DNA of 34,245 bases from Rhizobium sp. 18055. GTDB lineage: Bacteria; Pseudomonadota; Alphaproteobacteria; Rhizobiales; Rhizobiaceae. A program made the position numbers and the translations under genes. The notes below the pieces were generated by a model. The model ran no database searches, was not told the DNA's origin, and worked only from the letters and a program-made list of their open reading frames with translations. The stretch is from positions 1 through 34,245 of the forward strand of contig NZ_CACSKD010000025.1 in NCBI RefSeq assembly GCF_902706285.1, read 5' to 3'. How positions within the stretch are numbered: the stretch's first letter is position 1; the number at the start of each line of letters is the position of its first letter. Below are positions 1 to 7,584 of this stretch, one piece after another.

Positions 1-152
1 GCGATGAAGCTCGCCAGGACGTGTTCGACTACATCGAAATGTTCTACAACCCCAAACGCAAGCACGTCAGAAACGGAATGCTGTCACCCGTCGAGTTCGA
101 GCGCTTGCAGAAAACATAACGCGAGGGTGTCTACGAAACTCGGGGCTATTCA
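1..152 (+). mobile_element. Right end of an IS3-family insertion sequence (truncated by window edge)
   Basis: The first 119 bases encode the tail of an IS3-type OrfB transposase. They are followed by a terminal-repeat-like stretch (about 128-152, reading inwards on the other strand TGAATAGCCCCGAGTTTCG) ending in CA, as IS3 elements do. The left part lies outside the window. The element abuts the PAS-GGDEF-EAL gene. The exact boundary at 152 is an inference from the TG...CA rule and my recollection of related termini; no target duplication can be checked. Confidence 0.7.
3..119 (+). CDS. IS3-family transposase OrfB, C-terminal fragment
   Basis: Thirty-eight codons open from the window edge, ending in TAA at 117-119. 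The peptide contains YIEMFYNPKRKH, then NGMLSPVEFE, the classic C-terminal motif of IS3-family integrase-type transposases (rve domain end, IS407/IS2-like groups). Only the tail is visible, so the catalytic DDE residues cannot be assessed. It reads in a different frame from the neighbouring PAS-GGDEF-EAL gene, whose open frame runs through it without meaning. Confidence 0.85.
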   Translation, partial: DEARQDVFDYIEMFYNPKRKHVRNGMLSPVEFERLQKT

Positions 153-1785
153 CTTCGCCGACGCCACGACACTCACTATCATTTCTGTGGACTCGCGAGG
201 CAACATCAGGTTTGTCAATCGCGCTGCGGCGGATCTGTTCGGCTACGAACGAGAGGCGATGATCGGCCGCCCGGTTGAAATAATCATTCCCGAGCGTCTT
301 CGTAGCGCCCATGCGCGAGGGTTCGCCCGCGCTATGGCAGGAGCCGAGTTGAATCTTGGGGGAAAGGCTGTCGAGGTCTACGCAATCCGCAAAGATGGAA
401 GCGAGTTCCCGATAGAGCTCACACTATGCGCCTGGCACGATGGGGTCGAAATGGGAGCCGGCGCCGTCATAAAAGATATTTCTGAACGTCGCGAGCGTGA
501 CAGCCGGCTGTTGAGACTAGCCAGCCAGGATACCCTTACGGGTTTGCACAACAGGGGACGGTTCGTCGAATTCCTAAAAGAGTCCGTTCCGCATCGATCT
601 TCAATGGTGCTGATGATCGACATAGACGGGTTTCAGGATTTCAATGACTCCCACGGCCACACGACGGGAGATTCATTGCTGCAATCAATCGCAATCCGAC
701 TCCGTCATCGACTACCAACCGCTGCCCAGGTCGCCCGATTTGGTAATGATGAGTTCGCCGTATTTGTGCAGAATACCTGCGAACAGAAGGCCGTTGAGGA
801 ACTTGTCGGCATCGTGATGGCGGCATTTTCCATGCCCTTCGAAGTGAATGAACAACTGTTGGACGTCAGCGTCAGCGTAGGAGGCGCCATATACCCCCGT
901 GACGGCAATGACGCGGACGAGCTTCTCGCCAGCGCCGATTTAGCCCTTACCAAGGCGAAAAGCATGGGTGGCAGATCGTTCCAGGTTTACGAGCCAGCCA
1001 TGCGGAGCGAGGCTGGGGCTCGACGCGCTATGAGAGATGAACTCCGTCTGGCCCTCCGCGCTGGCCAACTTGCGCTTCACTACCAGCCGCAGGTGAATAT
1101 CGAAACTGGGACAATCTTCGGGATCGAGGCGCTGATCCGTTGGCAGCACCCTGAAAAAGGATTGCTTCTTCCTGGTGCATTTCTTCCTGCGTTAGAGCAA
1201 AGCGCGCTTACACTTGAAATTGGATGGTGGACTCTTGATGAGGCTTGCAGGACAACATCGCTGATAAACTCCCTAAGTCGGCAGCCGATCAAGATGGGCG
1301 TCAACCTCTTTCCTGCTCAGCTCCGCGCCCCATATCTTGGCCGCAAGGTCTCTGAGGCTCTCGAAAAATATCGGCTCGAGGCTAACCTTCTCGAGATCGA
1401 GGTCACGGAAACGATCGCTCTCACCGACGACGACCGTTCTCTTGAGGCAATGAACACGCTACGTGACATCGGCGTTGGCATAGCTTTTGACGACTTCGGC
1501 ACCGGTTACGCATCTCTCAGCTCCCTCCAGCGATACCCACTTACAACCTTGAAGATTGACCGTGGATTTGTTTCCGAGCTATCGACGAAACCACGTGACG
1601 CCGCCATCACGCGGGCTATGATTACGATGAGCCTCGAAATGGGGATCGAGACGATAGCCGAGGGTATCGAAACTTCTGAACAAGAAGAGTTCCTGCTATC
1701 GCTCGGCTGCTCCGCGGCGCAGGGCTACAAGTATGGGCGACCGATGCCGTACGAGGCACTTGCCAAAATTCTTTCGAAACCGTAG
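127..1785 (+). CDS. PAS-GGDEF-EAL cyclic-di-GMP signalling protein, 5' end cut by an IS
   Basis: The protein has one PAS domain (about the first 120 residues), a GGDEF domain and a C-terminal EAL domain. The GGDEF signature is degenerate (FGNDEF), so diguanylate cyclase activity is doubtful, although such domains can bind GTP and regulate. The EAL domain looks active: EALIRW, the Asn in MGVNLF, EVTET, DDFGTG, LKIDRGF, AEGIE and QGYKYGRPMP are all present. It is therefore probably a c-di-GMP phosphodiesterase. The frame is open to base 4, but everything before about 152 belongs to an IS3-family element, so the native N-terminus has been lost. The GTG at 127 is the first in-frame start after the transposase stop and would keep nearly the whole PAS fold; the real start is uncertain. 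It converges on hemA with a shared terminator. Confidence 0.8.
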   Translation: MSTKLGAIHFADATTLTIISVDSRGNIRFVNRAAADLFGYEREAMIGRPVEIIIPERLRSAHARGFARAMAGAELNLGGKAVEVYAIRKDGSEFPIELTLCAWHDGVEMGAGAVIKDISERRERDSRLLRLASQDTLTGLHNRGRFVEFLKESVPHRSSMVLMIDIDGFQDFNDSHGHTTGDSLLQSIAIRLRHRLPTAAQVARFGNDEFAVFVQNTCEQKAVEELVGIVMAAFSMPFEVNEQLLDVSVSVGGAIYPRDGNDADELLASADLALTKAKSMGGRSFQVYEPAMRSEAGARRAMRDELRLALRAGQLALHYQPQVNIETGTIFGIEALIRWQHPEKGLLLPGAFLPALEQSALTLEIGWWTLDEACRTTSLINSLSRQPIKMGVNLFPAQLRAPYLGRKVSEALEKYRLEANLLEIEVTETIALTDDDRSLEAMNTLRDIGVGIAFDDFGTGYASLSSLQRYPLTTLKIDRGFVSELSTKPRDAAITRAMITMSLEMGIETIAEGIETSEQEEFLLSLGCSAAQGYKYGRPMPYEALAKILSKP

Positions 1786-1787
1786 CA

Positions 1788-1812
1788 AAATCCGCAGCCC
1801 TGCTGCGGATTT
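1788..1812. terminator. Bidirectional intrinsic terminator between the GGDEF-EAL gene and hemA
   Basis: A perfect 11-bp stem (AAATCCGCAGC pairing with GCTGCGGATTT) with a CCT loop lies in the 35-base gap between two convergent genes. A-rich bases on one side and T-rich bases on the other suit termination in both directions. Confidence 0.8.
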
Positions 1813-1820
1813 CCAAGGGC

Positions 1821-3035
1821 TCACGCTACTTGCCTTGCGAGTGCGCAACGCGACCAGAGCGAATGCAGCGCGCCGACAAGGTGCTCAATATCGGCATCCG
1901 TGTGAAGCGGCGTCGGCGTGATCCGCAGGCGCTCGGTCTTCTTCGGCACGGTCGGATAGTTGATCGGCTGCACGTAGACACCACAGTTGTCTAGCAGCAG
2001 GTCCGAGATCCATTTGCACTTTGCGGCGTCGCCCACCATGACCGGCACGATGTGGCTCGGGTTCGGCATATGCGGGATGCCGCGTTTGTCGAGAAGGTTT
2101 CTCAGCGTGCGGACGCGCTCCTGATGACGCGCGCGCTCGAAGGGGCTGACCTTCAGGTGCTGGATCGAAGCAACCGCGCCCGCGGCAAGAGCCGGCGGAA
2201 GTGCGGTCGTGAAAATAAAGCCGGATGCGAACGAACGGATGAAGTCGCAAAGCGCCGTCGACGCTGCGATATAGCCGCCGATGACGCCAAAAGCCTTGCC
2301 GAGCGTGCCTTCGATAACCGTCAGTCGATCCATCAGGCCTTCGCGCTCGGCGATGCCGCCGCCGCGCGGGCCGTACATGCCGACGGCATGGACTTCATCG
2401 AGATAGGTCATCGCGCCATACTTGTCGGCGAGATCGCAGATCTCCTTGATTGGAGCGATATCGCCATCCATCGAATAGACCGATTCGAACGCGATCAGCT
2501 TCGGCGCCTTCGGATCGGCGGCCGCGAGCCTTGCTTCGAGATCCTGCACGTCGTTGTGCTTCCAGATCACCTTCTCGCACTTGGCATAGCGAATGCCTTC
2601 GATCATCGATGCGTGGTTCAGCGCGTCCGAGAAAATGATCAGACCCGGAATCTTGGCGCCGAGCGTGCCGAGGGCCGCCCAGTTCGAAATGTAGCCCGAG
2701 GTGAAGATCAGCGCCGATTCCTTGCCGTGCAGATCGGCAAGTTCGCGCTCCAGAAGAACGTGGGAGTGGTTGGTGCCAGAAATATTCCGGGTGCCTCCCG
2801 CACCCGCGCCACAGTGGTCGATGGCATTCTTCATCGCCTCGATGACCTTGGCGTTCTGTCCCATGCCAAGATAGTCGTTGGAACACCAAACTGTAACGTC
2901 TTTCGGACCGTCTTCCGTGTGGCGCGTCGCACGAGGGAAACCGCCGCGGTGGCGTTCAAGGTCGGCAAAAACGCGATAGCGGCCTTCCGCGTGAAGACCT
3001 TCCAACTCGCTTTTGAAAAACGTTTCGAAATCCAT
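1821..3035 (-). CDS. hemA: 5-aminolevulinate synthase
   Basis: This PLP enzyme condenses glycine with succinyl-CoA to 5-aminolevulinate, the first step of haem synthesis in alphaproteobacteria (C4 pathway). The 404-residue protein begins MDFETFFKSELEGL, has the GAGAGGTRNISG stretch and carries the PLP-lysine motif GTLGKAFG. The start at 3035 is preferred over the longer frame (to 3056) because AAGGAG sits about 9 bases upstream of it. An FNR/FixK-like box and a 27-bp inverted repeat lie 50-80 bases upstream, so induction at low oxygen is likely. That fits the haem demand of the cbb3 oxidase and cytochrome c genes in this window. A second chromosomal hemA may or may not exist. Confidence 0.95.
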   Translation of the reverse strand: MDFETFFKSELEGLHAEGRYRVFADLERHRGGFPRATRHTEDGPKDVTVWCSNDYLGMGQNAKVIEAMKNAIDHCGAGAGGTRNISGTNHSHVLLERELADLHGKESALIFTSGYISNWAALGTLGAKIPGLIIFSDALNHASMIEGIRYAKCEKVIWKHNDVQDLEARLAAADPKAPKLIAFESVYSMDGDIAPIKEICDLADKYGAMTYLDEVHAVGMYGPRGGGIAEREGLMDRLTVIEGTLGKAFGVIGGYIAASTALCDFIRSFASGFIFTTALPPALAAGAVASIQHLKVSPFERARHQERVRTLRNLLDKRGIPHMPNPSHIVPVMVGDAAKCKWISDLLLDNCGVYVQPINYPTVPKKTERLRITPTPLHTDADIEHLVGALHSLWSRCALARQVA

Positions 3036-3087
3036 GCATGTGCTCCTTGCGATCAATGCAGCAGTATCCCCTTGAACGTTGATCTTA

Positions 3088-3114
3088 TTTGATCTGCGTC
3101 AAGGTCAGATCAAA
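3088..3114. promoter_or_regulatory. FNR/FixK-like box inside a 27-bp inverted repeat upstream of hemA
   Basis: TTGAT-CTGC-GTCAA at 3089-3102 matches the 5-N4-5 FNR/FixK architecture with one half-site carrying G for A. It sits inside a longer perfect repeat: TTTGATCTG (3088-3096), a 9-base spacer, then CAGATCAAA (3106-3114). It lies about 60 bases upstream of the hemA start and could also act on the divergent gene at 3196. Confidence 0.65.
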
Positions 3115-3179
3115 AACATCCCTCTTCCGCAAAGATGTTAGCGGCAGCCGAGCCCGCCCTAACGAGTTATTAAGGGCCA

Positions 3180-3197
3180 AACCCTAGATTAGGGGTT
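3180..3197 (+). repeat. Imperfect hairpin overlapping the ribosome-binding region of the 3196 gene
   Basis: AACCCTA (3180-3186) pairs with TAGGGGTT (3190-3197) with one bulged base and a GAT loop. The AGGGG that would act as Shine-Dalgarno, and the first bases of the TTG start, fall inside the stem. The hairpin could limit translation; this is an inference. Confidence 0.35.
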
Positions 3198-3522
3198 GAT
3201 CAACATCGGTGGAATCGTCGTGCAGCCTGCTTACCGCAATGTATCAGCGTTTTTCGGCTACATGCTTCTCGTTTCGCTCGCCGTGGCGTTCCCACGCGGC
3301 CACTATGTCCTTGTCATTGCAGATCCCCGAAGCAGCCCTCGCCAAACCATCGATTTGATCGGTGAGGCAGATGGCTCGCTTGTAGCATTCGGGCGAACGC
3401 CATGGATGGCGGTGGCTTATTCAGGAACGGATGGCTTCGCGACGCGATTGATGAACGCCGGGGCGCTACTCGTTCTCAATCACTCGCTGGCTGTGGGCTG
3501 CCAGCAGAAAGACGCAACATGA
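3196..3522 (+). CDS. Small single-TM protein of unknown function, coupled to the chemoreceptor gene
   Basis: A 108-residue protein with one clear hydrophobic segment near residues 20-33 (FFGYMLLVSLAVAF), followed by a soluble part with ADPRSSPRQTIDLIG. I cannot assign a family. The stop codon overlaps the ATG of the following chemoreceptor gene (ATGA at 3519-3522), which argues for a real, translationally coupled gene. The start is uncertain: a TTG at 3196 follows AGGGG closely, and a GTG at 3220 is an alternative. It lies divergent from hemA and may share its FNR-type control region. A role alongside the chemoreceptor is inferred only from the overlap. Confidence 0.6.
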   Translation: MINIGGIVVQPAYRNVSAFFGYMLLVSLAVAFPRGHYVLVIADPRSSPRQTIDLIGEADGSLVAFGRTPWMAVAYSGTDGFATRLMNAGALLVLNHSLAVGCQQKDAT

Positions 3523-5120
3523 ATTCCCTGGACACGCTGCGGCTAAAGGCTTCGCCGGCCATCCTTTCGCTTCTCTGGTTCAACGCTGCGGTGATGCTTG
3601 TCCTGGGGGTCGCATCGGGCGTGAACATCGGCCTTCTTCCGATCACCGCGTCAGCGCTTGTGGCCCTCGTCGCCACTCTTTCATGGCTCCGGGACCGGGC
3701 CGGTCCATCGACCCGCCTGACGACTTCGATGGCCCATGCGGCTAGTGTCGCGCTCATGGTTTCCGGGTTCGAAGGCTCGCCGCTTCAAATCGATATGCAC
3801 ATGTATTTCTTTGCATCGCTGGCGATTTGCGCCGCTTGGATCGATTGGCGCGCGATAGTCGGCTATTCGGCCATCGTGGCCGGCCATCATCTTCTCCTAT
3901 ACTTGCTGATACCTCAGGCCGTTTTTCCAGGCTCATCGAACATCGACCGCGTCCTGCTCCACGCAGTCGTTCTCATACTTCAAAGCGGCGCGCTCATCGC
4001 GCTCACTCAGGCTGTGGTGTCCGCCTTCGCGGCTTCGGAAGCAGCTCTCTCGTCGACGCGGCAGGCCCAGGAGGGCGAGCGCGAGGCGACGCGACGTGCG
4101 AAACTAGCCGATCTGGCCGCAGATGACGAGCGTGCTAGGTCCGACGCGGAACGGCAAGAAGCTCAGCGGCACGTCGAACACGCAGTGACCGTTCTGGCCC
4201 GCGCCCTCGACGATCTCGCAGCGGGAGACCTAACGACCCGCATTACTGACAACTTCTCGGGTGATCTCGACAACCTCCGCGCCTCCTTCAACCAGTCGGT
4301 CCAAGCACTTGAGAGAACTGTGGAGGCTGCCTCCAGTGTGACCTCTACGGTGCAAGGCGGCGCTACCCAAATCCAGGAAGCTACCTACGACCTCTCCGTC
4401 AGAACGGAGAGGCAGGCGGCTTCCATCGAAGAGACGGTGGCTGCGTTGGAAGAGGTCACCGATGCGGTTCAGCGGACGAGTCAGATCGCGTCGAAGGTCG
4501 GGCAGCTCGTGGAGAAAGCGAAGACCGCGGCGAGCGAATCTGGGCGCATCGTAACCAGCGCCGTAGACGCGATGGAACGCATCGAGTCCAGTTCGCGCGA
4601 AATTCGCAACATCATAGGCGTAATCGACGAGATAGCCTTCCAGACAAATCTTCTCGCCTTGAATGCCGGTGTCGAAGCCGCGCGCGCCGGAGAAGCTGGA
4701 AAAGGCTTCGCCGTGGTCGCTCAGGAAGTCCGCGAGCTTGCGCAAAGAACCGCGCAGGCCGCTCGCGAGATCAAGGAGCTGATCAACACTTCAACCTCGC
4801 ATGTCCAGAACGGCGTTGACCTTGTGGACAAGGCGGGCAGTGCCCTCGGCGCGATCGGCGAGGAAGTTACGGAAATCAGTATGCACATGATCAGCATCGT
4901 GACCGGCGCCCGCGACCAAGCGACAGGGCTTGGGGAGATCGGCCAGAGAATCTCGGAGATTGATCGTAATACGCAGCACAACGCAGCGATGGTTGAAGAG
5001 TCCACTGCCGCGACCGCAGCTCTTTCGCAAGAGGCAAGCAGGCTTGAGCGCCTGATGTCAGCCTTCTCAACTGTGCACCGCCGCCCGGGTATGACTGCAC
5101 CGGCGGCGCGGGCCGCCTGA
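3519..5120 (+). CDS. Methyl-accepting chemotaxis protein with a multi-TM N-terminus
   Basis: A 533-residue chemoreceptor. The N-terminal 180 residues hold about five or six hydrophobic helices with only short loops (for example LWFNAAVMLVLGVASG and the MHMYFFASLAICAAW segment), so the sensor is membrane-embedded rather than a periplasmic domain. A HAMP-like segment (ALDDLAAGDLTTRI) is followed by the long MCP signalling coiled coil. That contains the conserved hairpin tip region (EIAFQTNLLALNAGVEAARA, then GKGFAVVAQEVRELAQR). The C-terminus ends in PAARAA without a CheR-binding pentapeptide. The ATG overlaps the stop of the upstream small gene. Receptors with membrane-embedded sensors often respond to energy state or hydrophobic signals; for this one that is speculation. 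Confidence 0.92.
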   Translation: MNSLDTLRLKASPAILSLLWFNAAVMLVLGVASGVNIGLLPITASALVALVATLSWLRDRAGPSTRLTTSMAHAASVALMVSGFEGSPLQIDMHMYFFASLAICAAWIDWRAIVGYSAIVAGHHLLLYLLIPQAVFPGSSNIDRVLLHAVVLILQSGALIALTQAVVSAFAASEAALSSTRQAQEGEREATRRAKLADLAADDERARSDAERQEAQRHVEHAVTVLARALDDLAAGDLTTRITDNFSGDLDNLRASFNQSVQALERTVEAASSVTSTVQGGATQIQEATYDLSVRTERQAASIEETVAALEEVTDAVQRTSQIASKVGQLVEKAKTAASESGRIVTSAVDAMERIESSSREIRNIIGVIDEIAFQTNLLALNAGVEAARAGEAGKGFAVVAQEVRELAQRTAQAAREIKELINTSTSHVQNGVDLVDKAGSALGAIGEEVTEISMHMISIVTGARDQATGLGEIGQRISEIDRNTQHNAAMVEESTAATAALSQEASRLERLMSAFSTVHRRPGMTAPAARAA

Positions 5121-5129
5121 TATGAGTAG

Positions 5130-5154
5130 CAGGAGGCGGCGCTGCCGCCTTCTG
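5130..5154 (+). terminator. Hairpin after the chemoreceptor gene
   Basis: An 11-bp stem (CAGGAGGCGGC with GCCGCCTTCTG, one G-T pair) with a GCT loop starts 9 bases after the stop codon. There is no strong T tract, so termination strength is uncertain. Confidence 0.5.
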
Positions 5155-5195
5155 TAGGCCCAAACTTCCGGGCTACTGGCGCTTCGATGTCTTCT

Positions 5196-5209
5196 TTGAT
5201 CAGGATCAA
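5196..5209 (+). promoter_or_regulatory. Perfect FNR/FixK box upstream of ccmC
   Basis: TTGAT-CAGG-ATCAA is a perfect FNR/FixK palindrome centred about 42 bases before the ccmC ATG, which places it to drive ccmCDG under low oxygen. Confidence 0.85.
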
Positions 5210-5244
5210 TTATCTCGGACGCGAGGCACGCTAGTGGTGTCCGT

Positions 5245-6009
5245 ATGAAGTTCCTTTCCAAGTTTTCCAAATCTCTTAATGCCCTTGCACAGCCTTCTCG
5301 CTTTGTCGCGCTTGCCGACAGCGTTATCCCCGCGTTGGCAGGGGCGACTTTGGTCGCCTTCGCATTCGGGCTATGGTTGAGTTTCACCACCGACGTGGAC
5401 TATCAACAAGGCGAAACCGTCCGGATCATGTACGTCCACGTTCCAGCGGCCTGGATTGCCATGCTCTGTTACAGCGTGATGACGATGAACGCCATCGGCT
5501 CACTCGTCTGGAGACATCCGCTTGCGGACGTCGCTGCACGCGTGGCCGCCCCACTTGGTGCAGCCTTTACCTTTGTCTCGCTACTGACGGGAGCTATATG
5601 GGGAAAGCCGATGTGGGGAACCTGGTGGGTATGGGACGCGCGCCTGACATCGATGTTCATACTCTTCATCATGTATCTCGGAATTCTCGCCATCAATCGG
5701 GCGATAGATGAGCCTAACCGCGCTGGTCGGGTTACAGCGGTACTGATCGTGGTCGGATTCGTGAACATACCCATCATCAAGTTTTCGGTCGACTGGTGGA
5801 ACACCCTTCACCAGCCCGCGAGCGTACTACGGCTTGATGGGCCGGCACTCGACATGGAGTTCCTTCGGCCCTTGTTGACGATGGGTTTCGCGTTCACGTG
5901 TCTTTTTGCGACGCTCTACCTTTCGTCGATCCGAAACGAGATATGGCGTCGTAAGCTAATTTCGCACTACAGGCTTGCAGCACGCGCGGCCACGTATAAG
6001 GAAGGATGA
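5245..6009 (+). CDS. ccmC: Cytochrome c maturation protein CcmC (haem-handling membrane protein)
   Basis: CcmC holds haem in the tryptophan-rich WWD loop on the periplasmic face and helps load it on CcmE. The 254-residue protein shows six hydrophobic helices and the hallmark WGTWWVWDARLTS, with flanking conserved histidines in MYVHVPAAW and NTLHQPAS. It starts an operon with ccmD and ccmG: the stop overlaps the ccmD ATG (ATGA at 6006-6009). An FNR-type box precedes it. The ABC-transporter genes ccmA and ccmB, which often precede ccmC in alphaproteobacteria, are absent here; a chemoreceptor gene stands in their place. Confidence 0.95.
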   Translation: MKFLSKFSKSLNALAQPSRFVALADSVIPALAGATLVAFAFGLWLSFTTDVDYQQGETVRIMYVHVPAAWIAMLCYSVMTMNAIGSLVWRHPLADVAARVAAPLGAAFTFVSLLTGAIWGKPMWGTWWVWDARLTSMFILFIMYLGILAINRAIDEPNRAGRVTAVLIVVGFVNIPIIKFSVDWWNTLHQPASVLRLDGPALDMEFLRPLLTMGFAFTCLFATLYLSSIRNEIWRRKLISHYRLAARAATYKEG

Positions 6010-6167
6010 AAATGAATCACGAAGCCTACGTTCTGGCCGCCTATGCAGTTACCACTATCGTCGTCCTGGCTACCTCGGTGAAGGTTTGGGTCGAAGGCAG
6101 GTCTTTCCGACGTCGGGTGTCGGCGTTGGCTCCGCTGCGCGGAAAGTCAATCGGGAGAGAGAGTTGA
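6006..6167 (+). CDS. ccmD: Haem exporter accessory protein CcmD
   Basis: A 53-residue single-pass membrane protein, beginning MKMNHEAYVLAAYAVT, with one hydrophobic helix (about residues 7-23) and a basic C-terminal tail (GRSFRRRVSALAPLRG). Size, the HEAYVLAAYA opening and position between ccmC and ccmG identify it. CcmD helps release holo-CcmE from the CcmABC complex. It overlaps ccmC by four bases, and its TGA (6165-6167) overlaps a TTG that looks like the ancestral start of ccmG. A second in-frame ATG at 6012 is an equally possible start. Confidence 0.88.
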   Translation: MKMNHEAYVLAAYAVTTIVVLATSVKVWVEGRSFRRRVSALAPLRGKSIGRES

Positions 6168-6206
6168 TCGCGGGCCCGCCGCCTGGCTGCCGCGATACCG
6201 CTCGTC

Positions 6207-6734
6207 GTGTTCCTCGGTTTCGCGGCCGCTGTTGGAAACAATCTCTACCGCGAGGCAGAGAATGGATATTCACCATCGGCCCTGCCATCCGCGCTTATCG
6301 GTGAGATCCATCCTCCATTGGCGCTGCCAGGGCTGGAGCAAGGTCCCTCCCCTATGAGCGAAGACATCATCAGGGACAGCGTGACGGTTGTGAACGTGTT
6401 CGCATCATGGTGTGTACCATGTCGTCAGGAACACCCTTTCCTCATGCGTCTCTCTTCGGACCCAAGGGTGAAGGTAGTGGGCATAAACTACAAGGACGAT
6501 CCAAAGGACGCGACCGGGTTCCTACAAAGCGAAGGTAATCCTTACGCAGCAGTCGGAACGGACCGATCAGGACGACAGTCGATCGAGTGGGGCGTGTACG
6601 GAGTTCCTGAGACGTTCGTGCTCGACAAGGCCGGACGCATCGTTTTAAAACATGTGGGCCCGCTCGACCAGAAAGCGATCGTAAACGAACTTCAGCCTCT
6701 TATCGCACAGTTATCGGCGACGACTAATCGCTGA
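6207..6734 (+). CDS. ccmG: Thiol:disulfide interchange protein CcmG (DsbE), start disturbed
   Basis: CcmG is a membrane-anchored periplasmic thioredoxin-like protein that reduces apocytochrome c cysteines. The redox motif WCVPC is present (in FASWCVPCRQEHPF), as are the cis-proline region (YGVPETFV) and the GINYKDDP segment. The N-terminal anchor is problematic. In this frame the residues RARRLAAAIPLVVFLGF read directly back to the ccmD stop without ATG, GTG or TTG until the GTG at 6207, which lies in the middle of the hydrophobic helix. A TTG at 6164 overlapping the ccmD TGA would be the natural start but is one base out of frame. The gene may carry a one-base insertion near 6172-6174, start at a non-standard codon, or make a short-anchored product. 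Confidence 0.85.
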   Translation: MFLGFAAAVGNNLYREAENGYSPSALPSALIGEIHPPLALPGLEQGPSPMSEDIIRDSVTVVNVFASWCVPCRQEHPFLMRLSSDPRVKVVGINYKDDPKDATGFLQSEGNPYAAVGTDRSGRQSIEWGVYGVPETFVLDKAGRIVLKHVGPLDQKAIVNELQPLIAQLSATTNR

Positions 6735-6769
6735 TTTTGCGCCCACACGGCGCGGCACGACTCCACTGT

Positions 6770-6809
6770 TCACGCCGCTACCCAGCTCAATATAACTTGG
6801 GAGGCGTGA
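6770..6809 (+). terminator. Hairpin downstream of ccmG
   Basis: TCACGCC pairs with GGCGTGA, continued by CCCA with TGGG after a small internal loop, 35 bases after the ccmG stop. No T run follows, so this may be a processing or weak termination structure at the end of ccmCDG. Confidence 0.4.
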
Positions 6810-7161
6810 CACCGGTTCCTCCAAGCAACCCGGTTTGCTTTCCGTCCAACGTCATGGCTTCACGGACCAGATATCGGCTCCAGAAGAGGTAGTCGCGGCA
6901 GCGTACTGCAGCCAGATGTGAAACTTCGTCAGAATGACCTTGTAGCACGCCCCAACCGGCACGGAATCAACATAGCAAAGCTTTGGGTCGTTGCGGTGTC
7001 GAACCGGTAGGTGGCTTCGCAGCGTCCTGCCTCCTTCTGCCGAAACCTGTCTGGTCCCAATGGTGGAGAGATGGATGCCCTTCCGGGTTCTTTGAGCCCG
7101 CGCAAAGACGGATAGATCGTAAGATACGATAGTCCATGCGCGGGTCGGGAGAACACTTCCG

Positions 7162-7184
7162 TGCCAAGTGGGGGAAACTTGGCA
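7162..7184. repeat. Perfect 8-bp inverted repeat
   Basis: TGCCAAGT, a 7-base purine loop (GGGGGAA), then ACTTGGCA. It has no T tract on either strand and lies in a gene-poor stretch. It could be a hairpin or a protein-binding palindrome; no function can be assigned. Confidence 0.35.
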
Positions 7185-7362
7185 GAGGCCTGGTCTTGTG
7201 GGAGCGCAAGACGGACAGGTCTCCTCGCTTTTGATCCCGAGCGACGGTTTCGCACAGCCGACCACCGCTTTCGGCGATCGTTCACTTTTCGTTTTACAGT
7301 CTGCTCGTGGCACCACCGAGTACATAATCGCAATTCGGATTATGCTGCGAAAGGAGAGACTT

Positions 7363-7455
7363 GTGAGCAATCCATCATTCGAATTCGATCTGGCCTCCCC
7401 TGTCTTTACGGCAAATTACGCCAAAAACATCGTGGCAACGACGAAAGAGATCTAG
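7363..7455 (+). CDS. Possible 30-residue ORF of unknown function
   Basis: A GTG preceded by AAAGGAG at good spacing opens a 30-codon frame beginning MSNPSFEFDLASPVF and ending TAG at 7455. It resembles the start of a longer protein, but no continuation is visible after the stop. It may be a true micro-protein or the 5' remnant of a broken gene. The ribosome-binding site is the only real support. Confidence 0.3.
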   Translation: MSNPSFEFDLASPVFTANYAKNIVATTKEI

Positions 7456-7584
7456 CTGTTTCCACAGATTGTCTACAGGCCGCATCGCAACCCGCGCGGG
7501 GCTTAGCTAGGCCCTACACTCATAAACGGGGTTCACACGCGGGCATGGCTTTGATTCAATGAGGCTTTGATTTGGAGGCCTCAG

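Larger units (their letters stand above)
6735..7506. other. Gene-poor stretch between ccmG and the IS5-type element
   Basis: I see no convincing gene of normal size. Open frames on both strands lack recognisable domains. The region holds two hairpins (6770-6809 and 7162-7184) and a possible 30-codon ORF at 7363. Its right end was the 3' flank of the CBS-BON gene before the IS5-type insertion. Confidence 0.5.

Noticed and set aside
2052..3092. Long plus-strand frame (346 codons) opposite hemA
   Set aside because: It is the antisense shadow of hemA: Arg/Ala/Asp-rich, no domain, no ribosome-binding site, and hemA is unmistakable on the other strand.
3191..3209. TTGATCAACATCGG considered as a further FNR box
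   Set aside because: Second half-site matches at only three of five positions and it lies at the start codon, so it is unlikely to be an activator site.
6852..7370. Minus-strand frame of 172 codons in the gene-poor stretch
   Set aside because: No domain, no ribosome-binding site and low-complexity basic composition; overlapping frames on both strands look equally random.
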